From: Enhygromyxa salina
GTDB taxonomy: Bacteria; Myxococcota_A; Polyangia; Nannocystales; Nannocystaceae
NCBI RefSeq assembly: GCF_002994615.1
Contig: NZ_PVNK01000189.1
Coordinates: 1-60,613, forward strand
Length of the DNA: 60,613 bases
Direction: 5' to 3'
The notes under the pieces are model-generated. The model had not been told where the DNA came from. It searched no databases and saw only the letters and a program-made list of their open reading frames with translations. Below, one piece after another: positions 15,367 to 24,311 of the stretch. Position numbers and translations under genes: made by a program. Positions within the stretch are counted from its first letter, which is position 1; the number at the start of each line of letters is the position of its first letter.

Positions 15367-16377
15367 CTACCCCGCCGCGACCAGGTCCGCGATCGCCCGC
15401 TTGGTGAACACCGCGAACATCTGCCGGCGGTACGGGGCCTCGTAGGGCACGTTCTCGAGCGGCTTGCACTGCTTGTGAACCGCGGCGGCGACGATGCTGG
15501 TGAGCGCCGGATCCGACAGCTTCTTGCCGATCGCGTCGTCGAGCTTGGCGACGATCCGCGGCTTGGCCCCGAGGACCCCCGCGACGATCTTCAGACCGGT
15601 GACGGCGGCGTCGACATCGTCGGACGCGAGGTCAAAGCGCAGCGCGACCGAGACGAGGGGAAAGTCGATGCTCTTGCGCACCGTCCACTTGGCGTAGGCG
15701 CTGCGCCGCGGGCCGCTCGCCAGGGGCACGCGGAGCTTGGTCGTGATCTCGGCGTCCTCGCGGACCGTGTGGCGGAGGCCGTCGGCCTTGTAGTACTTCG
15801 CGGCCGGGACCACGCGCTCGCCCTGCGGCCCGGCGAGCACGACCTCGGCGTCGAGGCTGATCAGGACCGGGGCGCAGTCGCTGCTGAGCGCGGCCACGCA
15901 GTTGCGGCCGCCCGGGACCACGTGACACACCTCGCCCTCGGACTTGAGGCAGCCGCCGCCGATCGCCTGGCGCCAGAACTTGGTCTGGTTGACGTAGCGG
16001 CAGCGCGTGTCGAGGTTGAGGTTGCCGCCGATCGTGCCCATGTTGCGGATCAGCGGGCTCGCAACGGTGCCCGCGGCCGCGGCCAGGCTCGGGAAGTGCT
16101 CGCGCACGAGCGGGTCCTCGCTGAGCTCGGTCAGCGTGACCCCAGCGCCGATCTCGAGCGCCGGCCCGACCTCGGTGCTGACCTCGGAGATGGCGCGGAG
16201 CTCGGCGACCTGCGCGAGGCTGATCAACATCGCGGGCTGCTCGAGCTGATGCTTGAGGTTGGGCAGCAGATCCGTGCCCCCCGCGACGATCCGCGCGCCG
16301 GGGTTGTCGCGCAGCAGCGCGACGACCTCGTCGATCGCGCTCGGCAGCTCGACGCCAAACTGAGGCAGACGCAACAT
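15367..16377 (-). CDS. Molybdenum hydroxylase FAD subunit with extra 4Fe-4S loop (4-hydroxybenzoyl-CoA reductase beta-like)
   Basis: The 336-aa protein is the FAD-binding subunit of a xanthine-oxidase-family complex. FAD motifs are VAGGTDLLPN (31-40) and TIGGNLNLDTRC (115-126). Between them and the C-terminal half is an insertion with Cys126, Cys143, Cys151 and Cys160. This spacing (x16, x7, x8) closely parallels the extra 4Fe-4S cluster of the 4-hydroxybenzoyl-CoA reductase beta subunit and is absent from ordinary CO or xanthine dehydrogenases. DTRCRYVNQTKFW surrounds the first cysteine. The ATG overlaps the stop of the upstream large subunit (TGATG). That cluster allows low-potential electron input for reductive removal of a phenolic hydroxyl, so this is the best evidence that the complex is a reductase. 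The substrate remains inferred. Confidence 0.85.
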   Translation of the reverse strand: MLRLPQFGVELPSAIDEVVALLRDNPGARIVAGGTDLLPNLKHQLEQPAMLISLAQVAELRAISEVSTEVGPALEIGAGVTLTELSEDPLVREHFPSLAAAAGTVASPLIRNMGTIGGNLNLDTRCRYVNQTKFWRQAIGGGCLKSEGEVCHVVPGGRNCVAALSSDCAPVLISLDAEVVLAGPQGERVVPAAKYYKADGLRHTVREDAEITTKLRVPLASGPRRSAYAKWTVRKSIDFPLVSVALRFDLASDDVDAAVTGLKIVAGVLGAKPRIVAKLDDAIGKKLSDPALTSIVAAAVHKQCKPLENVPYEAPYRRQMFAVFTKRAIADLVAAG

Positions 16378-18758
16378 CAGGCGCTCCTCCGATCCGACTG
16401 GTCCGGGCGACCACGGCCGGCCTTGAAGATCGGCAGCTCGTCGGCGTCCTCGCGCAGGCGGCGGGCCTCGATCGCGGCCAGGACCTTCGGCGGCGTGAAC
16501 GGCAGCGCGTCGAGGCGGACACCGACGGCGTCGTAGATCGCGTTGGCGATCGCCGGGATGCTCGGGTGCAGCGGCCCCTCCCCGGCCTCCTTGGCCCCGT
16601 AGGGCCCCTGGGCGTCGGGGGCCTCGACGATCAGCGCGTGGAGCTCGGGCGTATCGAGAAAGGTGGGCATGCGGTAGTCGAGCAGGCTTGGCCCGATGTG
16701 GACCCCGTTGTGACCCGGGTCGACGTCGTGGCGCTCCATCAGCGCCTCGCCGAAGCCCATGTAGGCCGAGCCCTCCATCTGGCCCTCGACGATCCGCCGC
16801 GACAGGGCCTTGCCGCAGTCGTGCGCGACCCAGATGTGCTTGACCTCGACCACGCCCGTGTCGGGATCGACCTCGACCTCGGCGACGTGGGCGGTGAAGC
16901 TGTAGGCCGGCGACGCGCCGATCGTCCCGCCGCGGTAGTCCCCGTGGCGATCTTTGGGCGTGTTGTAGTTGCCGACCTCGCCGAGGAGGCCGTTGTCGGC
17001 CTCGGCCCAGTTGAAGGCCTCGGCGATCGGCACGCTGCGCGAGGGGTCCTCGAGATCCATGGCCCGCCGCTCGATCAGCGTGACCCGGCGGCTCGGGATC
17101 TCCCAGCGCTTGGCGACCGCGGCCCGGACCTTGCGGCGCAGCTTCTGGGCCGCGTCGAGGCAGGCGTTGCCGACCATCAAGGTGATCCGCGAGCTGTAGG
17201 CGCCCAGATCGACCGGGCACAGATCGGTGTCGGCCGAGAGCACCCGGATGTCGTCGAGCGCGAGCCCGAGCTCCTGGGCGACGATGACCGCGAGCATCGT
17301 GTTGCTGCCCTGGCCGATGTCGTTGGCGCCCGAGAACACCCGCGCGCGGCCGCTGCGATCGAGGCAGACCTGGACCGCGGCCTGGGGCATCTCGTTGGGG
17401 TAGATCGGGTAGTTGGTGCCCGAGATGTAGGTGCTCCCGGCCACGCCGAGGCCGCGGCCATAGGGCAGCTCGGCCCGGCGCCGGGTCCAGTCCGAGGCCG
17501 CCTCGACCCGCGCGAGACACTCGAGAAAGCCGTTGCTGCCGATCTTGAACTCGTTGACGGTCACGCCCTCGGGCCCGATGTCGTTGCGGCGGCGCAGCTC
17601 GATCGGATCGATGCCGAGCTCGACGGCGGCCTTGTCGAGCTGGACCTCGATCGCAAAGCGGGGCTGGACCGAGCCGTGGCCGCGCTTGGGCCCGCACGCG
17701 GGCTTGTTGGTGTAGGCCCGGGTCGAGTGGAAGCGGTAGGCCGGGAACTCGTAGGGCGCGCACAGCAGCTGGCCCGAGTAGTAGGTCGTGACCAGGCCGA
17801 AGCTCGAGTAGGCGCCGCCGTCGATGAAGGTCTTGGCCGAGACCCCGGTGATCGTGCCGTCGCGGCGGAACCCGGTCTCGTAGCGCATCCGCATCGGGTG
17901 GCGGCCGCGGTGGCTGTAGAACACCTCTTCGCGGGTGTAGAGGCACTTGACCGGGCGCTTGGTCCGGATCGCCAGCAAGGCGACGCAAAACTCGAGGTCG
18001 AAGGGCTCGGACTTGCCCCCGAACGCGCCGCCGAGCGGCGGCTGGATCACCCGGATCGTCGCGGCCGAGCGCCCGAGGACCTTGGCCAGCTCGCGGTGCA
18101 GGTAGTGCGAGACCTGCGTCGCCGACCAGACCGTGAGCGTGCCCTTGGGCTCGACCATGGCGACGGCGCAGTGGGGCTCGATCGCGCCGTGGGTCGTGCC
18201 CTCGAAGTAGTAGTCGCCGGCGACGACGACGTCGGCCTCGGCGAGGCCCTTGTCGACGTCGCCGAACTCGAGCACGACCTTCTTCGACAGGTTGCCGCGC
18301 TTGGCGTAGGGGTTGATCTTGTGCTCGCCCGCGAGCGCGGCCTCGGGATCGTAGTAGGCCGGGAGCGGCTCGTAGAGGACCTCGATCGCCTCGCACGCGG
18401 CGTTGGCTGTGTCCTCGTCGACGGCGGCCACGGCCGCGACCCCGTCACCGACGAAGCAGACCTTGGCGACGGCGAGCGCGGTCTCGTCGGGCGTCCACGG
18501 GATGATGCCGTAGGGCGTCGACAGATCCTCGCCCGTGATGACCGCGTGGACGCCGTCCATCGCCTCGGCCCGGCTGGTGTCGATGCGCAGGATCTTGGCG
18601 TGGGGATGGGGGCTGCGCAGGATCTTGCAGTGCAGCATGCCCGGGAGCTTGATGTCGTCGGTGTAGCGGGTGACGCCCCGCATGCGCTCCATCGCGTCGA
18701 CCTTGCGGTGCGACTTGCCGAGCTGCCACTCGACCTCGGGTTCGGCTTGGTCTGTCAT
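16377..18758 (-). CDS. Molybdenum hydroxylase large (Mo-cofactor) subunit, 4-hydroxybenzoyl-CoA reductase alpha-like
   Basis: The 793-aa catalytic subunit of the xanthine oxidase family binds molybdopterin cytosine dinucleotide. It starts with the standard a/b-hammerhead domain (VDAMERMRGVTRYTDDIKLP). The Mo-binding part contains PPLGGAFGGKSEP, a GANDIGQGSNTMLA loop, and the C-terminal GPYGAKEAGEGPLHPSIPA, whose Glu is the expected catalytic base. The segment resembles 4-hydroxybenzoyl-CoA reductase and related aryl-CoA enzymes more than xanthine dehydrogenase; this is judged from motifs only. It is the middle gene of a three-gene operon: the 2Fe-2S subunit ends 9 bp upstream and the FAD subunit overlaps by one base. 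No cofactor insertion chaperone is present in the window. Confidence 0.88.
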   Translation of the reverse strand: MTDQAEPEVEWQLGKSHRKVDAMERMRGVTRYTDDIKLPGMLHCKILRSPHPHAKILRIDTSRAEAMDGVHAVITGEDLSTPYGIIPWTPDETALAVAKVCFVGDGVAAVAAVDEDTANAACEAIEVLYEPLPAYYDPEAALAGEHKINPYAKRGNLSKKVVLEFGDVDKGLAEADVVVAGDYYFEGTTHGAIEPHCAVAMVEPKGTLTVWSATQVSHYLHRELAKVLGRSAATIRVIQPPLGGAFGGKSEPFDLEFCVALLAIRTKRPVKCLYTREEVFYSHRGRHPMRMRYETGFRRDGTITGVSAKTFIDGGAYSSFGLVTTYYSGQLLCAPYEFPAYRFHSTRAYTNKPACGPKRGHGSVQPRFAIEVQLDKAAVELGIDPIELRRRNDIGPEGVTVNEFKIGSNGFLECLARVEAASDWTRRRAELPYGRGLGVAGSTYISGTNYPIYPNEMPQAAVQVCLDRSGRARVFSGANDIGQGSNTMLAVIVAQELGLALDDIRVLSADTDLCPVDLGAYSSRITLMVGNACLDAAQKLRRKVRAAVAKRWEIPSRRVTLIERRAMDLEDPSRSVPIAEAFNWAEADNGLLGEVGNYNTPKDRHGDYRGGTIGASPAYSFTAHVAEVEVDPDTGVVEVKHIWVAHDCGKALSRRIVEGQMEGSAYMGFGEALMERHDVDPGHNGVHIGPSLLDYRMPTFLDTPELHALIVEAPDAQGPYGAKEAGEGPLHPSIPAIANAIYDAVGVRLDALPFTPPKVLAAIEARRLREDADELPIFKAGRGRPDQSDRRSA

Positions 18759-18767
18759 CCTCGCTCC

Positions 18768-19289
18768 TCAGGTGCCCGTTGACTGCTCGGGTTGCTCACG
18801 CTCGGCATGGAGCTGCTCGCTCGCGTCGACGACCGCGTCGATGATCTTGGTGTACCCGGTGCAGCGACACAGGTTGCCGGCCAGCGCCTCGCGGACCTGC
18901 TCGCGGGTCACCACGCCGCCGACCTTGCGCAGCAGCGCCTCGGCGCTCATCAGGATCCCGGGGGTACAAAAGCCGCACTGGGCCGCGTCCCAGCGATCGA
19001 AGGCGTCCTGCAGCGGGTGGCAGCCCTCGACCGCCTCGGGCGCCCAACCGAGCCCCTCGACTGTACGAATGTCGCGCGACTGCGCAGCCGCGGCCAGGGT
19101 CAGACACGCGAGCACGGGCTCGCCGTCGATCTGCACCGTACAGGCGCCGCAGTCGCCCTTGTCGCAGCCCTGCTTGCTCCCGATCAGATCGAGGCGGTAG
19201 CGGAGCACCTCGAGCAGGGTCCAGTGGGCAGGGGCGGCGACGTGGGCCGGCTCGCCGTTGATGCGCAAGGACAGGAGCGCCTCGACCAT
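18768..19289 (-). CDS. Molybdenum hydroxylase 2Fe-2S subunit (4-hydroxybenzoyl-CoA reductase gamma-like)
   Basis: The 173-aa small subunit carries two 2Fe-2S clusters. The plant-type ferredoxin cluster uses Cys42, Cys47, Cys50 and Cys62 (GCDKGDCGAC). The second, helical cluster uses Cys105, Cys108, Cys141 and Cys143 (QCGFCTPG and NLCRCTGY). It passes electrons between the FAD and molybdenum subunits. It is the first gene of the operon. ATG at 19289 is chosen because MVEALLSLRINGE is the normal family start; the frame runs a further 98 codons upstream, through the palindromic element, with no family similarity. The operon promoter is therefore expected within 19290-19570. Confidence 0.9.
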   Translation of the reverse strand: MVEALLSLRINGEPAHVAAPAHWTLLEVLRYRLDLIGSKQGCDKGDCGACTVQIDGEPVLACLTLAAAAQSRDIRTVEGLGWAPEAVEGCHPLQDAFDRWDAAQCGFCTPGILMSAEALLRKVGGVVTREQVREALAGNLCRCTGYTKIIDAVVDASEQLHAEREQPEQSTGT

Positions 19290-19342
19290 GCGGGTAGGTT
19301 CGCGCCCGCCCTCGCGCTTCGCAAGGCAAAGGCCGGGCGCGG

Positions 19343-19501
19343 GCAGCCCGTGGTGCAACGCATCGCGGCTCCTCGCGCCAGAATTTCCGTCGAGGGTGCG
19401 GAGCCAAAACGCAGCTGTACCGGGCGTACTGCAAGTTCTGGCGACAAAGCCTCGGCGAGGAGGCCAAGCGAGGTCGCGTGAGGCATTGCACCACGGGCTG
19501 C
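19343..19501. repeat. 159-bp inverted-repeat element upstream of the molybdenum hydroxylase operon
   Basis: The ends are perfect 16-nt inverted repeats, GCAGCCCGTGGTGCAA at 19343-19358 and its complement at 19486-19501. Inside, further blocks match in inverted order with indels: TCCTCGC and GCCAGAA on the left have counterparts on the right at about 19436-19463. It therefore reads as a long imperfect palindrome of two diverged half-elements around a centre near 19410. No transposase is encoded in it. It looks like a small non-autonomous or REP/MITE-like element, lying in the promoter region of a minus-strand operon. Confidence 0.65.
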
Positions 19502-19573
19502 TAGGCGTGCGTAAGCTCTGACCGTCCACTATCTTGGTTCGCGACGCCCGCGCAGCCGCGGGCGTGGCCGCCC

Positions 19574-20584
19574 ATGCCCGCACTCCGCGTTCGACGCCCG
19601 CGCCGTCCCAGGCAGCTCCTGCTCGGGCTGCTGATCGCGCTCGCGGGCTGCCAGCAGATCACCCGCGCCAACGACGACGCTGACGACGACTGGGAGCCAC
19701 CCGAGATCCCGTGGTGGGAGGACGGGCCCGAGACCGGCGGTGACGACGATCCGAGCGGCGACGGCGACGGCGACGACGGCGACCCGGGCCCGGCCAAGCT
19801 CGACATGCCCGACCAGCCGCCCGCGGCCGCGTGCAGCGTCGTCGATCTCCTGTTCGTCATTGACAACTCCAACAGCATGGTCGCCGAGCAGGCCAACCTC
19901 ATCGCCAGCTTCGACGGGTTCATCTCGGGCATCCAGGCCAACCTCGACGAGGCCAACGACTATCACGTCGGCGTGGTCACGACCGACGCCTACGGCCTCA
20001 ACCAAGACGGCTGTCGCGAGCTCGGCGCGCTCGTGACCCACAGCGCCGCCGGAGCGTGCGGGCCGTGGACCGCCGGCCGCTTCATCTCGCTCGCCGACGA
20101 GCTCGGCCCCGCGTTCACCTGCGCCGCAAATGTTGGCGTCGACGGCGACACCGACGAGCGCCAGATCGACGCCGCCTTGCGGGCGATCGGCCCCGAGCTC
20201 GGGGCGCCCGGCGGCTGCAACGAGGGCTTCATCCGCGACGACGCCCTGCTCGTCCTGGTCGTGATCACCGACGAGGACGACGGCGCGGCCTTCAACGAGG
20301 GATCGGCCGGGGGGCCCGTCGATTGGTACGCCAAGATCGTCGCGCGCAAGGGCGTCGAGTCGAACGTGGTCGTGCTCGCGCTCGCCGGGCTGCCGCCGCC
20401 CAACCAGTGTGACAACAACCTCCCCTTCGAGGGCGCACAGATCACCTATCGCATCGAACAGTTCATCGAAAAATTCACCTACGGTGACATCGGGGACGTG
20501 TGCGCTGACGACTACTCCGAGTTCTTCGCCAACTCGCTCTCGATCATCCACGACGCGTGTCTCAATTTCACGCCCGAGGGCTGA
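19574..20584 (+). CDS. VWA-like lipoprotein
   Basis: The 336-aa protein is exported: a basic N-terminus, a hydrophobic segment and the lipobox LIALAGC place a lipid anchor at Cys26. An acidic Asp/Gly linker (DDDPSGDGDGDDGD) follows. The globular part then opens with DLLFVIDNSNSM, the MIDAS-type DxSxS motif of von Willebrand A domains. A second strand reads LVLVVITDEDDG, typical of VWA metal-site Asp residues. Several cysteines suggest disulfides outside the cytoplasm. VWA lipoproteins of this layout are numerous in myxobacteria, and their ligands are unknown. It stands alone, divergent from the molybdenum hydroxylase operon. ATG at 19574 is the only start giving the signal peptide. Confidence 0.85.
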   Translation: MPALRVRRPRRPRQLLLGLLIALAGCQQITRANDDADDDWEPPEIPWWEDGPETGGDDDPSGDGDGDDGDPGPAKLDMPDQPPAAACSVVDLLFVIDNSNSMVAEQANLIASFDGFISGIQANLDEANDYHVGVVTTDAYGLNQDGCRELGALVTHSAAGACGPWTAGRFISLADELGPAFTCAANVGVDGDTDERQIDAALRAIGPELGAPGGCNEGFIRDDALLVLVVITDEDDGAAFNEGSAGGPVDWYAKIVARKGVESNVVVLALAGLPPPNQCDNNLPFEGAQITYRIEQFIEKFTYGDIGDVCADDYSEFFANSLSIIHDACLNFTPEG

Positions 20585-20670
20585 TCTGAGCTGGATCTGC
20601 GCCCCATCTCAGCGAACCGACCTTGCGACCAGTTGCGCGCAGACCCTCGACCCCTTAGGGTCCGCCCCGC

Positions 20671-20943
20671 ATGAGTGGAGCACGCAAGAGCGCGGTCAAG
20701 AGCTTCGAGGTCTATCGGCGCGATAACGGCCGTACGGGGATCGTTCGCACCCTCCACCATGACCCCCACAGCGGCCGCAGCTGGGTGACCGAAGTCCACG
20801 AGAAGAGCGGAGCCGGAGACGACTCGCTGCGGATCGAGACCACGACCGAGCTCGCCGACATGGACCCCGAAGACCAGACCCGCTACGAGCTGCGCCTGCG
20901 CAACGAGCTCGAGGCCGAGCAGGCCGCCCTGCCCCCGGTCTGA
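20671..20943 (+). CDS. Small hypothetical protein (90 aa)
   Basis: I do not recognise a family. The 90-aa product is soluble, charged and rich in Arg, Glu and Thr. Its predicted pattern is a short beta meander (SFEVYRRDNGRTGIVRTL, RSWVTEVHEK) followed by an acidic helix (PEDQTRYELRLRNELEAE). The ATG at 20671 is about 86 bp after the VWA gene, and the next gene (MFS permease) starts 54 bp downstream on the same strand, so the three may be one transcript. Codon GC3 pattern agrees with neighbours, which supports it being a real gene. Confidence 0.55.
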   Translation: MSGARKSAVKSFEVYRRDNGRTGIVRTLHHDPHSGRSWVTEVHEKSGAGDDSLRIETTTELADMDPEDQTRYELRLRNELEAEQAALPPV

Positions 20944-20997
20944 TCTCCCACGAGCGAGCAACCGGACGCGTAGCGACCTCACGTGGCATAGTGCCCC

Positions 20998-22278
20998 GTG
21001 GCGACGGGGGGACCAAAACCACCTGCCCAAAAGCCCCTCGCCGCGCGGCTCGGGATCCTCTCGGTCTTCTACCTGGTCCAGGGCCTGCCCTTCGGCTTCC
21101 AGGCCAAGGCGCTGCCGGTCTACCTCGCGACCCACGGCCTGTCGCTGACCCACATCGGCTTCGCGGGCGCGGTCTCGGCCCCGTGGCTGCTCAAGCCCTT
21201 GTGGGCGCCGCTCGTCGACCGCTTTGGCAGCGCGCGCTTCGGCCGGCGACGCAGCTGGATCGTCCCGCTTCAGGCCGCGCTCGCCAGCACCTGCCTCGGG
21301 CTCGCGTTCGTCCCGGCCGAGGCGCTGCTGCTCTTCCTGGCCATGATCGCGCTGACGAACCTGTTCGCCGCGACCATGGACATCGCCGTCGACGGCCTCG
21401 CGATCGACATGCTCGCGCCCGAGGAGCTCGGCTGGGGCAACATCGCCCAGGTCGTGGCCTACAAGGTCGGGATGCAGATCGGCGGCGGGATCTTGCTGTG
21501 GGCCAGCCAGTGGATCGGCTGGCGCGGCCTATTCGAGGCCATGAGCGCGCTGATCTTCGTCGCGCTGATCGTGACCCTGATCTGGCGTGAGCGCGGCACC
21601 GCGCCGAGCCCCAGCGAGAGCCCCCCGGCGGCCCGGGCCAGCGTCCGCGCGATGCTCTCGACCCTGTACAAGGCCCTCGCCAGCCCCGGCGGCCTCGCGC
21701 TGCTGGCGGTCGTCGCGACCTACAAGATCGGTGAGTCGGTCAGCGACGCGATGTTCGAGCCCTTCTTGGTCCGCTACGCCAGCTGGGGCGAGGCCCGGAT
21801 CGGCCTGATCCTCGGCGTCTACTGCATGTTCTTCTCGCTCGCGGGGTCCTTCCTCGGCGGGTGGCTGGCCACGCGGGTCGGGATCTATCGCGCGCTCGTG
21901 GGCTTCGCGATCGCGCGCACGCTCTCGATCGGCGCGATCGTGTGGCTCGCGAGCCTGGCCCCCGGGGCGATCGGCGACACCGAGGTCGTGCTCGCCAAGG
22001 GCCTCGAGGAGCTCGCGGGCGGCGGGCTCACGACCGCCATGTTCGCGTTCATGATGAGCCGCGTGGACCGGCGGATCGGCGCGACCCACTACACCTTGCT
22101 CGCCGGCGTCGAGGTCCTCGGCAAGGCGCCAGGCGGGCTGCTCTCGGGGGTCTTGGCCGACGCGCTCGGCTTCGTCGGGACCTTCGCTACCGGGCTCGGG
22201 ATCTCGCTCGTGTGCCTGCCGCTGCTGGCGCTCGTGCGCCAGCGACCAAGCGCCCGACCCGACTCGGCTTCGGCTTAG
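20998..22278 (+). CDS. MFS permease, AmpG/acetyl-CoA-transporter-like
   Basis: The 426-aa membrane protein has about 12 hydrophobic segments. The first reads ILSVFYLVQGLPFGFQAKAL, very typical of the AmpG / SLC33-like branch of the major facilitator superfamily. Other family features are SAPWLLKPLWAPLVDRF, the cytoplasmic loop FGRRRSW after helix 2, and ATMDIAVDGLAIDML in helix 4. Members import muropeptides (AmpG) or move acyl-CoA-like compounds in eukaryotes. With Mpl in the same window, muropeptide import is attractive but unproven because the two are 19 kb apart. The GTG at 20998 gives a short polar N-terminus before helix 1. The gene converges with the glycosyltransferase gene. Confidence 0.82.
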   Translation: MATGGPKPPAQKPLAARLGILSVFYLVQGLPFGFQAKALPVYLATHGLSLTHIGFAGAVSAPWLLKPLWAPLVDRFGSARFGRRRSWIVPLQAALASTCLGLAFVPAEALLLFLAMIALTNLFAATMDIAVDGLAIDMLAPEELGWGNIAQVVAYKVGMQIGGGILLWASQWIGWRGLFEAMSALIFVALIVTLIWRERGTAPSPSESPPAARASVRAMLSTLYKALASPGGLALLAVVATYKIGESVSDAMFEPFLVRYASWGEARIGLILGVYCMFFSLAGSFLGGWLATRVGIYRALVGFAIARTLSIGAIVWLASLAPGAIGDTEVVLAKGLEELAGGGLTTAMFAFMMSRVDRRIGATHYTLLAGVEVLGKAPGGLLSGVLADALGFVGTFATGLGISLVCLPLLALVRQRPSARPDSASA

Positions 22279-22300
22279 CCCGTGCGCCGAAGTCCGGGGC

Positions 22301-24280
22301 TCAGCGCGGCAACGAAGGCGCGCTCGGTCGCCCCCGCGCTGGCTGCCCGCGCAGCCGCGGCGCCGGGAGCTTGGTCATCGGCACCGCCTCGGGCTCGGGC
22401 AGCGGCTCGGGCAGACATTGGGCCTCGCTGCGCTCCATTCGGCGGCGCTTCGAAGCCTTGGCGCGCTGCTCCTTCGACGCGCGCCCGCGCTTGGCCTTGC
22501 GGCTGAGCTCCTCGCGTTCGGCCTCGCCCGCCATCCAGGCCTCGACCTCGGCCCGGCGCTCCGGCGACGCGAGCTCCCAGACCGCCAGCTGGCGGCCGCG
22601 AAACCCAACGTATCCGAGCCTCCGCCGGCCGAGGAGCAGCTCGGGGACCGCGTCCTGCAAGAGCTCCTCGACGAAGTCGTCCTCGCCCTCGCTCACGAGG
22701 TGCGTGATGCCGAGCTCGTAGAGGATCTCGGGCGTGAAATTGAACTGGTTGGGGCGCACGTAGAAGTGGCGGTAGTCGGTCTCGAACACGGCTTGGGCCG
22801 CGAACTCGCCGACGACCACGGCCTCGCGCTCACCGATCAGCTCGCGGAGCTCGTCGCCGATCCACGCGGTCGAGGCCTCGGCGTTTCGGGTCCAGGTCAC
22901 GAAGCGGACCGCGGTCAGCGTGATCCCGAGCAGCGCCAGGATCACCAGCGAGCCCCGGACCACGCGACGCCAGCTCGGGCTCGGCCAGCGGTGCAGCCAC
23001 GCCCGCCCGATCACCGCGCCCGCCAGCCACGCCGCGGGCGGGAGCATCACGAGCTGGAAGCGGATCGCTCGGTGAGGGCTGGCGAGGTTGGCGAGCAACG
23101 CGAAGATCGCCCACGCCAGCATCCACAGATCGATCGGGTCGGCGCGGCCCTCGAGCAGCCCGCGCGGCTCGGGCCGGGGCTCGCCGCGCTTGCGCGCCCG
23201 TCGATCGCGCAGCGCCAGCACGACCACCCGGACCAGCTCGAGCGTCGCCAGCCACATGATCCAGGGCGCGAGGAGCAGGAACATCCGCTGCAAGCGAGCG
23301 CTAAAGAAGCCGCGCGCCAGCGTCTGCGCGGCCCGGCCGAGGACCGACTGGTCGCCCGCGGCCGTGAAGTGGACCGCGTTGAACGCGAGGCGCTGCTGGT
23401 ACTCCGGGCTGAAGACCAGCAGCGCCAGCGCCAGACCCAAGGTCCCAACCGCGACCAGCGTGACCCGGGCCTCGCGTTGGCGCAGCCGGGCCATGAGCCG
23501 CGCCCGCCACGGCGCGTCGGCGTCGTCGAGCCCGGCCACGACCCCGGCCGCGCGCAGCCCGAGGAGGCAAAGCGCGACCGAGAAGGCCGGGACCACGAGC
23601 AGCCCGGTCTGCTTGATCGTGCACGCGATCAGCATCGCGCCCGCCGCCAACATCGACCAGCGCCCGGCCTGCCTGGGCTGGCGCTCGAGCTGAGACAGCG
23701 CCACGGTCGCGACGATCAGCCAGCAGATCAGCGCGCCCTCCATCAACGCGAGGCGCGAGTAGACGAGGTAAGCCCAATTCAAGCCCAGGAGCAGCCCGGT
23801 TGCGAGCGCGGCCGGGAGCCCGTGACGGATCATCGCCAGCCACATCAGCAGCGCGAGCGCGACGATCGTCTGCACGACCACGAACATCCGCGCCTGCAGC
23901 AGCCCGACGCCGAAGCTGCGAAACCACAGGTACTCGCCCCAGACCCACGCGGGCGACTGCGCCCGCCAAAACCCGTACTCGTCGACCTCGGACAGCGACC
24001 AGCGCTGCCACTTGGCGTAGTTGCGGGCCTCGTGGGCCTTCGCGGCCTCGTCGCGAAAGTGGGCCTGGCCGCTGTAGCCGGGCACGACCAACCCCGGCGG
24101 ATCCAGCTCGAGCTTCCACAGGCGCAGGAGCGAGAACAGGACGAGCAAGGCCGCGAGCACCAGCCACGCACGTCGCGGCCGGGCGCCCGCGCCAGACGCC
24201 GCGGGAGGATCGGAAGCCCGCGCCCCTGCCCTGGGCACCTCGCGCTCGCTGGCGTCGTCCGGCACGCCGGGAGTATGCAC
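22301..24280 (-). CDS. GT39/ArnT-like membrane glycosyltransferase
   Basis: The 659-aa polytopic protein has a short Pro/Ala-rich cytoplasmic N-terminus and a first helix (WLVLAALLVLFSLLRLW). A large first periplasmic loop contains acidic residues (HFRDEAAKAHEARNYAKW). About ten more hydrophobic segments follow, then a soluble C-terminal domain of about 200 residues. This is the layout of dolichyl/polyprenyl-phosphate-sugar-dependent transferases (PMT/GT39, ArnT). They glycosylate proteins or lipid A on the outer face of the inner membrane. The first-loop Asp/Glu pair is the expected catalytic acid pair. The last 70 residues are highly basic (SRKAKRGRASKEQRAKASKR). The GTG start at 24280 leaves only 31 bp to the divergent gene; a GTG five codons later is an alternative. 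Donor and acceptor are unknown. Confidence 0.78.
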   Translation of the reverse strand: MHTPGVPDDASEREVPRAGARASDPPAASGAGARPRRAWLVLAALLVLFSLLRLWKLELDPPGLVVPGYSGQAHFRDEAAKAHEARNYAKWQRWSLSEVDEYGFWRAQSPAWVWGEYLWFRSFGVGLLQARMFVVVQTIVALALLMWLAMIRHGLPAALATGLLLGLNWAYLVYSRLALMEGALICWLIVATVALSQLERQPRQAGRWSMLAAGAMLIACTIKQTGLLVVPAFSVALCLLGLRAAGVVAGLDDADAPWRARLMARLRQREARVTLVAVGTLGLALALLVFSPEYQQRLAFNAVHFTAAGDQSVLGRAAQTLARGFFSARLQRMFLLLAPWIMWLATLELVRVVVLALRDRRARKRGEPRPEPRGLLEGRADPIDLWMLAWAIFALLANLASPHRAIRFQLVMLPPAAWLAGAVIGRAWLHRWPSPSWRRVVRGSLVILALLGITLTAVRFVTWTRNAEASTAWIGDELRELIGEREAVVVGEFAAQAVFETDYRHFYVRPNQFNFTPEILYELGITHLVSEGEDDFVEELLQDAVPELLLGRRRLGYVGFRGRQLAVWELASPERRAEVEAWMAGEAEREELSRKAKRGRASKEQRAKASKRRRMERSEAQCLPEPLPEPEAVPMTKLPAPRLRGQPARGRPSAPSLPR

Positions 24281-24311
24281 GCTCCCGCCACGGAGCTGAT
24301 AGCTTGAGGTC

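Noticed and set aside
16566..18782. 738-codon plus-strand frame opposite the molybdenum hydroxylase large subunit
   Set aside because: Antisense shadow of a clearly recognisable gene; the translation has no domain-like pattern.
19790..20584. Complete secreted VWA protease or toxin module
   Set aside because: Only the VWA-like domain and linker are visible; no catalytic motif or partner supports this.
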